NCBI GenBank assembly: GCA_000432775.1
Contig: HF990352.1
Coordinates: 1 to 5,806, forward strand
DNA: 5,806 nt
Reading direction: 5' to 3'
From: Alistipes sp. CAG:831
GTDB taxonomy: Bacteria; Bacteroidota; Bacteroidia; Bacteroidales; UBA932
Part shown: piece by piece, positions 1 through 5,806 of the stretch
How the letters are laid out: each line of letters begins with the position of its first letter
How positions within the stretch are numbered: the first letter of the stretch is position 1
The notes under the pieces: generated by a model
The model's input: the letters and a program-made list of their open reading frames with translations, nothing else
Databases searched by the model: none
What the model was told of the DNA's origin: nothing
Translations under genes and position numbers: made by a program

Positions 1-112
1 CTGGTGTAGGAGCCCTTCTGATCAGAGGAGTGAGACGAACAGGGGAACGATAGAAAAATGGATATGGGCCGGAGATGACGGGAAAGTTTTTGGAAAAATT
101 CACTATATTTGA
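1..112. other. Upstream flank without an assignable gene
   Basis: No gene can be supported here. On the + strand one frame is open from the window edge to a TGA at 110-112 (36 residues, no start), and another from the edge to a TAG at 51-53 (16 residues). Either could be the C-terminal tail of a gene that begins outside the window, but neither is long enough to recognise. The - strand has no ATG in this stretch. A 10-base palindrome, TCTGATCAGA, lies at 17-26. The final bases carry the promoter box listed separately. Confidence 0.4.
104..111 (+). promoter_or_regulatory. Bacteroidota-type -7 promoter box
   Basis: TATATTTG at 104-111 is an exact match to the TAnnTTTG -7 element used by the primary sigma factor of Bacteroides relatives. 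A TTTG -33 element is not found at the usual spacing; the T-run ending in TTTG at 89-92 lies too close. Transcription would be expected to begin a few bases after the box, around 115-120. That gives a short leader to the ATG at 131 and would leave the in-frame ATG at 113 at or before the transcript start. The box match is seen; promoter activity is inferred. Confidence 0.5.
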
Positions 113-130
113 ATGTTAAATGCATGGCCG

Positions 131-1246
131 ATGAAAAAGATTCTATTCGCAATAGTGGCTGCCGTGATGCTGGTGTCTTGCGGTGGCGGAAATAATCAGA
201 AGATAAAAGTAGCTGTGTTTCAGGGTGACGGAGGTGCCGTTACCTGTATCCGCGAGACTGTGGCGGCTCTCAGTCTGGATGAGGATATGGAGGTGAGGAT
301 AGTGCACAGCAGCGATATCGCGTCCGGAGTGCTGGACAGTCTGGATGCAATAGTGATTCCAGGAGGAGGCGGAAGCCGTCAGTATCTGAATTTGGGTCAG
401 ACCAATATGGCGCTGATCAAGGATTTCGTGCACCGCGGAGGCGGGGCGGTGGGGATCTGTGCAGGTGCCTACCTGTTTTCTAATACCCCGGACTATACCT
501 GCATGGCCCTTACCGGTGCCCGGGCAATTGACCGCGAGCATGACAACCGGGGCCACGGCATGGCCAAGATGACTCTGAACAAGGAGGGCAGGAAGATATT
601 TCACGAGCTGGCCAAGGAGGATACATCCTATGTGTTCTATTACGAAGGGCCAGTGTTCGTGGATAGCGATGTCCCCTTCACTTCTTTCGGTACCATGGAG
701 AGCGATGTGCATGAGGAGGGCGGTGCGCCTGCCGATATGACCAACGGCAAGCCTTTCCTGACCGGCAATGATTACGGTAAGGGCAAGGTGTTTACGGTTG
801 TCGGGCATCCTGAGGCCACTCCCGGCAAGATGTGGATGGTGCCGCGGATGGTGCGCTGGACTCTCGGCAAGCCGCTGAAGACATATCCCCGGGAAGTTCT
901 GACTCCGCCGGTTGCTCCGGAAGAGATCCTTATGAGCGTGGATGACCTGCGCTACGAGTCGCAGTGCTTCCAGACTTTCCTGTACGGAACGGCACAGGAG
1001 AAGGTGGCTGCTCTCGGCTGGCTGGAGGACCACTATTCGTGGGACTGCAAGACGTGGCTGCAGGGACTGCTTTACGATGCTTCCCCGCAGGTGAGGGCGA
1101 GGGCTGCAAAGTATATAGGAGAGATTCAGTATCTGCCCTACGAGGCTGACCTGAATGCCGCACTGCTGAGGGAAAACGATGCCAGGGCGCGTGCGGCGAT
1201 GCAGCAGGCTCTGGACGCTCTGGCAGCCCTCAGACCATGGCTTTAG
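131..1246 (+). CDS. Lipoprotein with BPL_N (glutamine amidotransferase-like) domain and HEAT-like C-terminus
   Basis: This 371-residue protein starts with a lipoprotein signal peptide: MKK, a hydrophobic stretch, then LVSC with the lipidated Cys at 17. No acidic residues follow the Cys (GGGNNQK), so it lacks the usual surface-export signal and is probably periplasm-facing (inference). Residues ~25-250 resemble the biotin-protein-ligase N-terminal domain, a class I glutamine amidotransferase fold. Visible motifs are VFQGDGG, IPGGGG (~76-81), the nucleophile elbow GICAGAY with Cys110, YYEGP (~170-174) and GHPE with His226 and Glu228, so a Cys-His-Glu triad is plausible. Residues ~264-365 look like two or three HEAT-type helical hairpins (for example SPQVRARAAKYIGEI). 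There is no biotin ligase catalytic domain. I chose the ATG at 131 over 113 because it gives a clean signal peptide and lies after the -7 box. Substrate and role are unknown. The peptidase gene follows after 36 bases without a terminator. Confidence 0.85.
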   Translation: MKKILFAIVAAVMLVSCGGGNNQKIKVAVFQGDGGAVTCIRETVAALSLDEDMEVRIVHSSDIASGVLDSLDAIVIPGGGGSRQYLNLGQTNMALIKDFVHRGGGAVGICAGAYLFSNTPDYTCMALTGARAIDREHDNRGHGMAKMTLNKEGRKIFHELAKEDTSYVFYYEGPVFVDSDVPFTSFGTMESDVHEEGGAPADMTNGKPFLTGNDYGKGKVFTVVGHPEATPGKMWMVPRMVRWTLGKPLKTYPREVLTPPVAPEEILMSVDDLRYESQCFQTFLYGTAQEKVAALGWLEDHYSWDCKTWLQGLLYDASPQVRARAAKYIGEIQYLPYEADLNAALLRENDARARAAMQQALDALAALRPWL

Positions 1247-1282
1247 TATAGGATTTTCAACAATACTTAATATATAACTGAT

Positions 1283-2674
1283 ATGATCAAACGTCTTTTT
1301 ACCATCTGTGCTGCTATGTCAGTAGCAGCCGCCGCCATGGCTCAGGGCGGAATCACTGACGAGATGATGGCTCAGATCCGTCAGGGCTGGCAGGGAACGC
1401 CCGAGGAACTGGCCCTGCAGAATGCCATTTCTGCCAATGACATCAACAAGCTCTCCGTAAAGCAGGGCATTGAGGCCACCTACGACTACTACTTTTCAGA
1501 CGAGGTGAAGTCCAAGGGTATCTCCGACCAGCAGTCCAGCGGACGCTGCTGGCTGTTCTCCGGGATGAACGTGCTTCGTGCCAAGATGATCGAAAAGTAC
1601 AACCTCGGACCCTTCGAGTTCTCCCAGAACTACATCTTCTTCTACGACCAGCTGGAGAAAGCCAATCTTTTTCTCCAGGGTATCATCGACACCCGTGATC
1701 TTCCTATGGATGACCGCAAGGTGGAGTGGCTTTTCCGTCACGCGATAGGAGACGGCGGCCAGTTCACCGGAGTATCCGACCTGATAACCAAATACGGTCT
1801 GGTCCCCTCCAATGTGATGCCCGAGACATACTCCAGCAACCACACTTCCGGAATGTCCCGTCTGCTGAATCTCAAACTCAAGGAGTTCGGCCTGGAACTC
1901 AGGGAGATGACAGGCTCTAAGAAGGAACTGCCCGCCATGCTAGAGCAGCGCAAGGTGGAGATGCTGGCCTTTGTATACCGTTTCCTCGTGCTCAATCTCG
2001 GCGAGCCCCCCGTGGAGTTCACTTGGACCATGTATGACGCCGAGGGCAAGCCTGTCAGCACAAAGACCTACACCCCGAAGTCATTCTATGACGAGTATGT
2101 GGGCGTGGACCTGAAGAACAACTATGTGATGCTGATGAACGACCCTACCCGCGAGTTCTACAAGGTCTATGAGATAGAGTACGACCGCCATCAGTATGAC
2201 GGTAAGAACTGGCTGTACATCAATCTTCCCATCGAGGAGATCGAGGCAATGGCCATCGCATCCATCAAGGACGGTACCATGATGTACTTCTCCTGCGACG
2301 TGGGCAAGTTCCTCGACAGGCAGAACGGCGTGCTGGATGTGGATTACTACGATTACGGCTCACTCATGGGAACAACCTTCGGTATGGACAAGCGCGAGAG
2401 AATCCTCACCGGCTCCAGCGGCTCGTCCCACGCCATGACCCTTATGGCAGTGGACCTGGATGAGAACGGCAACGCCAGGAAATGGAAAGTCGAGAATTCC
2501 TGGGGCATGACAGACCACAAAGGCCATCTGGTGATGACCGACGAATGGTTCGAGGAATACATGTTCCGTCTGGTAGTGGAGAAGAAGTATGTGCCCGAGA
2601 ACATTCTCAAGCTCCTGGACACTGCTCCCACCATGCTTCCGCCCTGGGATCCCATGTTTGCGGAGGAACTTTAA
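1283..2674 (+). CDS. Exported C1B cysteine peptidase (aminopeptidase C / bleomycin hydrolase family)
   Basis: The protein has 463 residues. An N-terminal signal peptide with an alanine-rich core ends in AMA, so signal peptidase I probably cuts after residue 20, leaving Gln21 first. The mature length (~443) fits PepC and bleomycin hydrolase. Catalytic residues of the papain-like fold are present: oxyanion Gln83, nucleophile Cys89 in SSGRCWLFSG, His383 in GSSHAM, and Asn405 in KVENSWG. The C-terminus, PPWDPM plus five residues, matches the family's C-terminal arm, which in characterised members reaches into the active site and makes the hexameric enzyme an aminopeptidase. Family members are mostly cytosolic, so export to the periplasm is the notable feature; it probably trims peptides there (inference). 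No Shine-Dalgarno site or clear promoter is visible in the 36-base spacer upstream. The DUF4492 gene begins 11 bases after the stop. The family call is firm; the exact substrate is not. Confidence 0.93.
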   Translation: MIKRLFTICAAMSVAAAAMAQGGITDEMMAQIRQGWQGTPEELALQNAISANDINKLSVKQGIEATYDYYFSDEVKSKGISDQQSSGRCWLFSGMNVLRAKMIEKYNLGPFEFSQNYIFFYDQLEKANLFLQGIIDTRDLPMDDRKVEWLFRHAIGDGGQFTGVSDLITKYGLVPSNVMPETYSSNHTSGMSRLLNLKLKEFGLELREMTGSKKELPAMLEQRKVEMLAFVYRFLVLNLGEPPVEFTWTMYDAEGKPVSTKTYTPKSFYDEYVGVDLKNNYVMLMNDPTREFYKVYEIEYDRHQYDGKNWLYINLPIEEIEAMAIASIKDGTMMYFSCDVGKFLDRQNGVLDVDYYDYGSLMGTTFGMDKRERILTGSSGSSHAMTLMAVDLDENGNARKWKVENSWGMTDHKGHLVMTDEWFEEYMFRLVVEKKYVPENILKLLDTAPTMLPPWDPMFAEEL

Positions 2675-2685
2675 TTCAGACGGTA

Positions 2686-2892
2686 ATGGAACGCCTGCGC
2701 AGAATCTGGCTCTTCTATTACGAAGGCTTCAGGGACATGTCATCCCTCGGCAGGACTTTGTGGATTGTAATTCTCCTGAAGCTGTTTATCATGTTCGCCA
2801 TCCTGAGAGTCTTCTTCTTCCGTCCGGCTCTTGCAGACTGTGAGTCGGACGCGGAGAAGAGCCGGGTGGTGATAGAGAATCTTACCAAGTAA
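2686..2892 (+). CDS. DUF4492 small membrane protein next to cytochrome bd
   Basis: This 68-residue protein has a basic, aromatic N-terminus (MERLRRIWLFYYEGF), the LGRTLW motif at 21-26, one hydrophobic segment at ~24-46 ending in FFF, and a charged C-terminal tail. It matches my knowledge of DUF4492, a family found in Bacteroidota and typically placed just before cydA. The reading frame is open further upstream to 2482, but that part overlaps the peptidase gene in another frame and does not look like a real protein. The ATG at 2686 gives the family-like N-terminus. The GGAGG at 2662-2666 is 19 bases away and too distant to decide the start. The gene lies 11 bases after the peptidase stop and 24 bases before cydA. 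A role as an accessory or structural subunit of the bd oxidase, like CydX or CydS, is inferred from size, topology and position only. Confidence 0.88.
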   Translation: MERLRRIWLFYYEGFRDMSSLGRTLWIVILLKLFIMFAILRVFFFRPALADCESDAEKSRVVIENLTK

Positions 2893-2916
2893 TATTAATG
2901 CTAAAACCATAAACAA

Positions 2917-4479
2917 ATGCTTTTAACGACACTGGTAGACCTTTCAAGGTGGCAGTTCGCTCTGACTGCAATGTATCATTGGCTGTTTGTGCCCCTGACT
3001 CTCGGTCTGGGCTTTCTTATAGCCTTTATGGAGACCCGGTACGTGATGACCGGAGATGAGTTCTGGAAGAGGACCACGAAGTTCTGGATGAAGCTTTTCG
3101 CCGTCAACTTCGCGATGGGAGTGGCGACGGGTATCATCCTGGAGTTCGAGTTCGGTACCAACTGGAGCAACTATTCATGGTTCGTGGGTGACATATTCGG
3201 TGCCCCGCTGGCCATAGAGGGTATTTTCGCATTTTTCATGGAAAGTACCTTCTTCGCTGTGATGTATTTCGGTTGGAACAAGGTCAGCAAGAAGGCCCAT
3301 CTGGTATCGACATGGCTTACGGCCATAGGAACCAACCTTTCTGCAATATGGATTCTCATAGCCAATTCCTGGATGCAGTATCCTATAGGAATGGAGTTCA
3401 ATCCGGATACGGCCCGCAGCGAGATGACCGACTTCTGGCAAGTGGTGTTCTCGCCGGTGGCCATCAACAAGTTCCTGCATTCGGTGACCAACGGTTATGT
3501 ACTGGCATCGATATTCGTGATTGCCGTATCGTCATGGTTCCTGCTGCGCAAGCGGGAGCAGACACTGGCCCGCAAGTCCATCCGAATAGCCTCGGTATTC
3601 GGTATAATTTCCCTTGCAGTGCTTATAGGGACCGGTGACGGCTCCGCCTACAATGTGGCAAAGGTGCAGCCGATGAAGCTGGCTGCCATGGAGGGACTGT
3701 ACGACGGCTCTGAGAAAGCGCCATTAGTAGCCGTAGGTATCCTTAATCCCGACAAGGACATCGTAGGCGGGGAGGGTGCAGACGAGGACCCTTACCTTTT
3801 CGAAATATCCTTCCCCAACATGCTCTCATTCCTTGCGACCCGTCAGGCAGACGGTTTCGTGCCAGGCATCAATGACATTATCAAAGGAGGCTACGAGTTC
3901 ACCGACAGGGAGGGCAACACCTACATCGAGCCCTCGTTTGCCGAGAAAAAGGCAATGGGTACGGCGGCAGTCACGGCCCTGGCCGACTATCAGACAGCCA
4001 AGGAGTCCGGAGACACCCAGGCAATGGCTCAGGCCGAGGCAGTGCTGGAGCAGAATTTCGACTACTTCGGCTACCACTATGTGGAGGAGCCCGAGGACCT
4101 CGTGCCAAATGTTCCCCTGGTATTCTACGCCTTCCATATCATGGTGGCCCTCGGCATGTTTTTCATCCTGCTCTTTATCCTCTACATCATCTTCGAGTGG
4201 AAGAACCTCATCGTCAAGGATAAGCACAAATGGCTCCTGTGGCTTGGCATCATCAGCGTACCTCTGGTATACATCTGCTCGCAGTCGGGCTGGATAGTAG
4301 CCGAGGTAGGCCGTCAGCCCTGGACGATCCAGAACCTGCTTCCCGTGAATGCGGCCGTATCGGGAGTCGAGTCCGGCAACGTTCTCACGACCCTGATCAT
4401 TTTTGCAGTCCTGTTCACCGCCATGCTGTGCGTGGAGATCAGCATCATGCTCAAACAGATTAAGAAAGGAGGAGAATAA
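2917..4479 (+). CDS. cydA: Cytochrome bd quinol oxidase subunit I
   Basis: Subunit I of the bd oxidase (520 residues) binds all three hemes and oxidises quinol at the outer face of the inner membrane, passing electrons to O2. About nine hydrophobic spans are visible (roughly 15-37, 54-76, 95-117, 125-150, 182-207, 221-242, 398-425, 437-455, 485-512). Alignment by eye to E. coli CydA places the heme ligands and key acids at His21 (His19), Glu101 (Glu99), Glu109 (Glu107), His188 (His186), Met409 (Met393) and Glu463 (Glu445), with the signature GRQPW at 465-469. The quinol-binding loop keeps Lys254 and Glu259 in VQPMKLAAMEG. The region from there to ~398 is long, as in the long-loop subfamily, and acidic. 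The residue matching E. coli Arg391 is His407. The start follows an A-rich leader (AAAACCATAAACAA), typical of the phylum. The gene is followed by cydB after 2 bases. Confidence 0.97.
   Translation: MLLTTLVDLSRWQFALTAMYHWLFVPLTLGLGFLIAFMETRYVMTGDEFWKRTTKFWMKLFAVNFAMGVATGIILEFEFGTNWSNYSWFVGDIFGAPLAIEGIFAFFMESTFFAVMYFGWNKVSKKAHLVSTWLTAIGTNLSAIWILIANSWMQYPIGMEFNPDTARSEMTDFWQVVFSPVAINKFLHSVTNGYVLASIFVIAVSSWFLLRKREQTLARKSIRIASVFGIISLAVLIGTGDGSAYNVAKVQPMKLAAMEGLYDGSEKAPLVAVGILNPDKDIVGGEGADEDPYLFEISFPNMLSFLATRQADGFVPGINDIIKGGYEFTDREGNTYIEPSFAEKKAMGTAAVTALADYQTAKESGDTQAMAQAEAVLEQNFDYFGYHYVEEPEDLVPNVPLVFYAFHIMVALGMFFILLFILYIIFEWKNLIVKDKHKWLLWLGIISVPLVYICSQSGWIVAEVGRQPWTIQNLLPVNAAVSGVESGNVLTTLIIFAVLFTAMLCVEISIMLKQIKKGGE
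4466..4472 (+). promoter_or_regulatory. Strong Shine-Dalgarno site for cydB
   Basis: AAGGAGG sits 9 bases before the cydB ATG and overlaps the last Lys-Gly-Gly-Glu codons of cydA. This is an almost perfect anti-SD complement at ideal spacing. It stands out because the other genes in this window have no such site and Bacteroidota rarely use one. It may support reinitiation by ribosomes finishing cydA and help balance the two subunits (inference). The glycine codons alone could also account for part of it. Confidence 0.55.
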
Positions 4480-4481
4480 TT

Positions 4482-5582
4482 ATGGATACACTGTATTTTC
4501 TGCAACATTACTGGTGGGCTCTAGTAGCCCTTCTTGGAGCTATTCTGGTGTTCCTGCTGTTCGTACAGGGAGCACAGGGTCTGCTGCTACGCACTGCTTC
4601 CTCAGAGGAGGAAAAGGATTTTGTAGTAAAATATGCAGGACATAAATGGGAAATAACCTTCACGACCCTCGTGACTTTCGGAGGTGCCGCCTTCGCATCC
4701 TTCCCCCTGTTCTACTCCACCAGTTTCGGCGGAGCCTACTGGCTGTGGATCTGTATTCTGCTGCTTTTCGTAATTCAGTCATTCTCCTTCGAATACCGTA
4801 AGGCTGCAGGCAACCTCTTCGGCGCCCGTACATTTGAGATATTCCTCTTTCTCAACGGTGCTCTCGGAACATTCCTGCTCGGGGTGGCTGTCGGTACTTT
4901 CTTCACCGGCGGGGCCTTTACGGTGGACAAGGTGTCCATAACGGATGCTGCGTCTCCGGCCATTTCCCGCTGGGCAAACGGCTGGCACGGACTGGACGCT
5001 CTGGCAAATCCGATGAACCTGCTTCTTGGAGTAGTGGTATTCCTGGCTGCCAGGACCCTTGGACTGCTCTACCTCCTGATGAAACCGGATGTAGGTGCAT
5101 TTGCGGAGAAATGCCGTAAGAGGCTGATGATCACGGCTCCTGCCTTTGTCCTGACTTTCGTGGCTTTCGTGCTGTGGATGTTCCTCAAGACCGGCTATGC
5201 TGTGGATCCCGCTACAGGCACAATATCTGCCGAGCCTTTCAAGTATCTGCACAATATGCTGCACACCTGGTGGATAGCCGTAGTGTTCCTGTCAGGAGTG
5301 GTGCTCGTACTCGCCGGACTTGCAAGGCATTTCCTCGGCAAGGGAGTCAGACAGAACTTCTACATCGTGGGCGGCGGAGCCTTGCTGGCTGTCTGGGCTA
5401 TCCTGCTCTGCGCCGGTTTCAATGACACCGCCTACTACGTATCGACCGTGGACCTGCAGAGCTCCCTGACTCTCTACAACAGCTCTTCGAGCCTCTTCAC
5501 CCTCAAGGTGATGGCCTGGGTGTCCATAGCGATTCCCTTTGTCATAGCCTATATCGTATGGGCATGGCGCAAGATGCGGTAG
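4482..5582 (+). CDS. cydB: Cytochrome bd quinol oxidase subunit II
   Basis: Subunit II of the bd oxidase (366 residues) is the membrane partner that stabilises the hemes held by CydA and has the same overall fold. About nine hydrophobic segments are visible (roughly 11-35, 57-77, 85-102, 116-141, 172-199, 215-235, 262-284, 293-312, 340-361). Family landmarks include FSFEYRKAAG at 101-110, NGALGTFLLGVAVGTFF at ~125-141, the LANPMNLLLGV stretch at ~174-184 that corresponds to LLNPF in E. coli CydB, and the polar loop TLYNSSSSLFTLKVM at 330-344 near the last span. Sequence similarity to proteobacterial CydB is low but the pattern and the position 2 bases after cydA make the call firm. No cydX-like or cydDC gene follows within the window. 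The downstream 120 bases hold a half-site array and then a terminator, so the operon ends here. Confidence 0.96.
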   Translation: MDTLYFLQHYWWALVALLGAILVFLLFVQGAQGLLLRTASSEEEKDFVVKYAGHKWEITFTTLVTFGGAAFASFPLFYSTSFGGAYWLWICILLLFVIQSFSFEYRKAAGNLFGARTFEIFLFLNGALGTFLLGVAVGTFFTGGAFTVDKVSITDAASPAISRWANGWHGLDALANPMNLLLGVVVFLAARTLGLLYLLMKPDVGAFAEKCRKRLMITAPAFVLTFVAFVLWMFLKTGYAVDPATGTISAEPFKYLHNMLHTWWIAVVFLSGVVLVLAGLARHFLGKGVRQNFYIVGGGALLAVWAILLCAGFNDTAYYVSTVDLQSSLTLYNSSSSLFTLKVMAWVSIAIPFVIAYIVWAWRKMR

Positions 5583-5596
5583 AGTGCTCTTGTCTA

Positions 5597-5627
5597 TTAT
5601 GACGAACCTTATGACGATGTGTCATAA
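5597..5627 (+). repeat. Three 7-base half-sites at 12-bp steps (two direct, one inverted)
   Basis: TTATGAC occurs at 5597-5603 and 5609-5615 and its reverse complement GTCATAA at 5621-5627, so the three centres lie at 5600, 5612 and 5624. The second and third copies form a perfect 7-bp inverted repeat with a 5-base loop (GATGT). The first and third pair over 8 bases (ATTATGAC with GTCATAAT). The two direct copies extend to TTATGACGA. There is no T-tract after the inverted repeat, so it does not look like an intrinsic terminator. It may be a regulator-binding site, or alternative hairpins in the 3' end of the cyd transcript; the sequence alone does not decide. Confidence 0.5.
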
Positions 5628-5703
5628 TTGCAAGCTGCTGTGTTATTTTCGGAATTCGCCCTAATTCTCGATGTCTTGCATTTTGCTAATGCTTACACAT
5701 CTT

Positions 5704-5742
5704 AAAGGGCCGTGTCAAAATGAAAGTTTTGACACGGCCTTT
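5704..5742 (+). terminator. Rho-independent terminator after cydB
   Basis: AAAGGGCCGTGTCAAAA at 5704-5720 pairs with TTTTGACACGGCCTTT at 5727-5742 around the loop TGAAAG. The stem is 16 base pairs with a single extra G bulged in the left arm. The right arm ends in TTT and runs into GCTTTTG, a U-rich tail on the + strand. This fits termination of the cyd transcript about 120 bases after the cydB stop. On the - strand the tail is weak, so action in that direction is less certain. Confidence 0.88.
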
Positions 5743-5778
5743 GCTTTTGTAGTTTATGCGGTTTAAATTATCCTGATC

Positions 5779-5806
5779 TAACCGTTTATAACCGATTATA
5801 GCCGTT
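5779..5806. repeat. Short 10-bp-period repeat cut by the window end
   Basis: TAACCGTTTA, TAACCGATTA and TAGCCGTT follow each other at 5779, 5789 and 5799, giving two full units and one partial unit with few differences. The stretch is AT-rich and reaches the last base of the window, so its length is unknown. A 10-bp period places each copy on the same face of the helix, which would suit a binding-site array upstream of a gene outside the window, but two and a half units could be chance. Confidence 0.4.

Noticed and set aside
17..26. 10-base palindrome TCTGATCAGA
   Set aside because: It is isolated, short, without a loop or paired copy, and far from the promoter box; chance is sufficient.
113..130. 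Earlier in-frame ATG for the lipoprotein gene, adding six residues
   Set aside because: The extension (MLNAWP) precedes a complete MKK-type lipoprotein signal, and the ATG at 113 directly follows the -7 box, so it would be at or before the transcript start.
143..1033. Long open frame on the - strand across the lipoprotein gene
   Set aside because: It mirrors the real gene, shows no recognisable domain, and is rich in His/Arg/Ser as expected of an antisense reading.
2662..2666. GGAGG as a ribosome binding site for the DUF4492 gene
   Set aside because: It is 19 bases from the ATG, too far for pairing to place the ribosome, and encodes the Glu-Glu of the peptidase C-terminus.
2482..2685. N-terminal extension of the DUF4492 gene into the peptidase gene
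   Set aside because: This part is an out-of-frame reading of the peptidase C-terminus; the family-like protein begins at 2686.
3776..4297. Open + frame inside cydA encoding an Arg/Ser/Pro-rich product
   Set aside because: Its composition is that of a frame-shifted reading of a GC-rich gene, and the cydA frame through it is fully conserved.
5652..5692. Small inverted repeats GAATT/AATTC and GCATT/AATGC
   Set aside because: Five-bp stems in AT-rich sequence are expected by chance and have no T-tract.

Overview
The window looks like an ordinary chromosomal piece of a member of the Bacteroidota, most likely a Bacteroidales species with moderately high GC (Rikenellaceae/Alistipes-like or a related gut lineage; the genus is inference). 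The signs are a TAnnTTTG-type -7 promoter box, mostly A/T-rich start contexts without Shine-Dalgarno sites, an exported C1B peptidase, and a DUF4492 small membrane protein directly in front of cydA, an arrangement I know from this phylum.

Layout, all genes on the + strand. Positions 1-112 are upstream sequence without a recognisable gene, ending in a promoter box. 131-1246 encodes a lipoprotein with a biotin-protein-ligase N-terminal-like (class I glutamine amidotransferase fold) domain and a HEAT-like C-terminal tail. 1283-2674 encodes an exported bleomycin hydrolase/aminopeptidase C-like cysteine peptidase. 2686-2892 encodes a 68-residue single-span membrane protein (DUF4492). 2917-4479 and 4482-5582 encode subunits I and II of a cytochrome bd quinol oxidase (cydA, cydB). 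A bulged rho-independent terminator at 5704-5742 closes the unit. Between cydB and the terminator lie three copies of a 7-base half-site at exact 12-bp steps. The window ends inside a 10-bp-period repeat.

The spacers between genes are 36, 11, 24 and 2 bases and none holds a terminator, so one transcript could run from the promoter at about 104 to the terminator. Functionally the last three genes belong together: CydA and CydB reduce O2 with quinol electrons, and the DUF4492 protein is a candidate third subunit similar in role to CydX/CydS. The lipoprotein and the peptidase act in the cell envelope and have no evident mechanistic tie to the oxidase. I see no clearly new multi-gene system here. 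The points most worth following are the DUF4492-cyd pairing, the exported peptidase with an N-terminal Gln, the uncharacterised lipoprotein architecture, and the half-site array after cydB.
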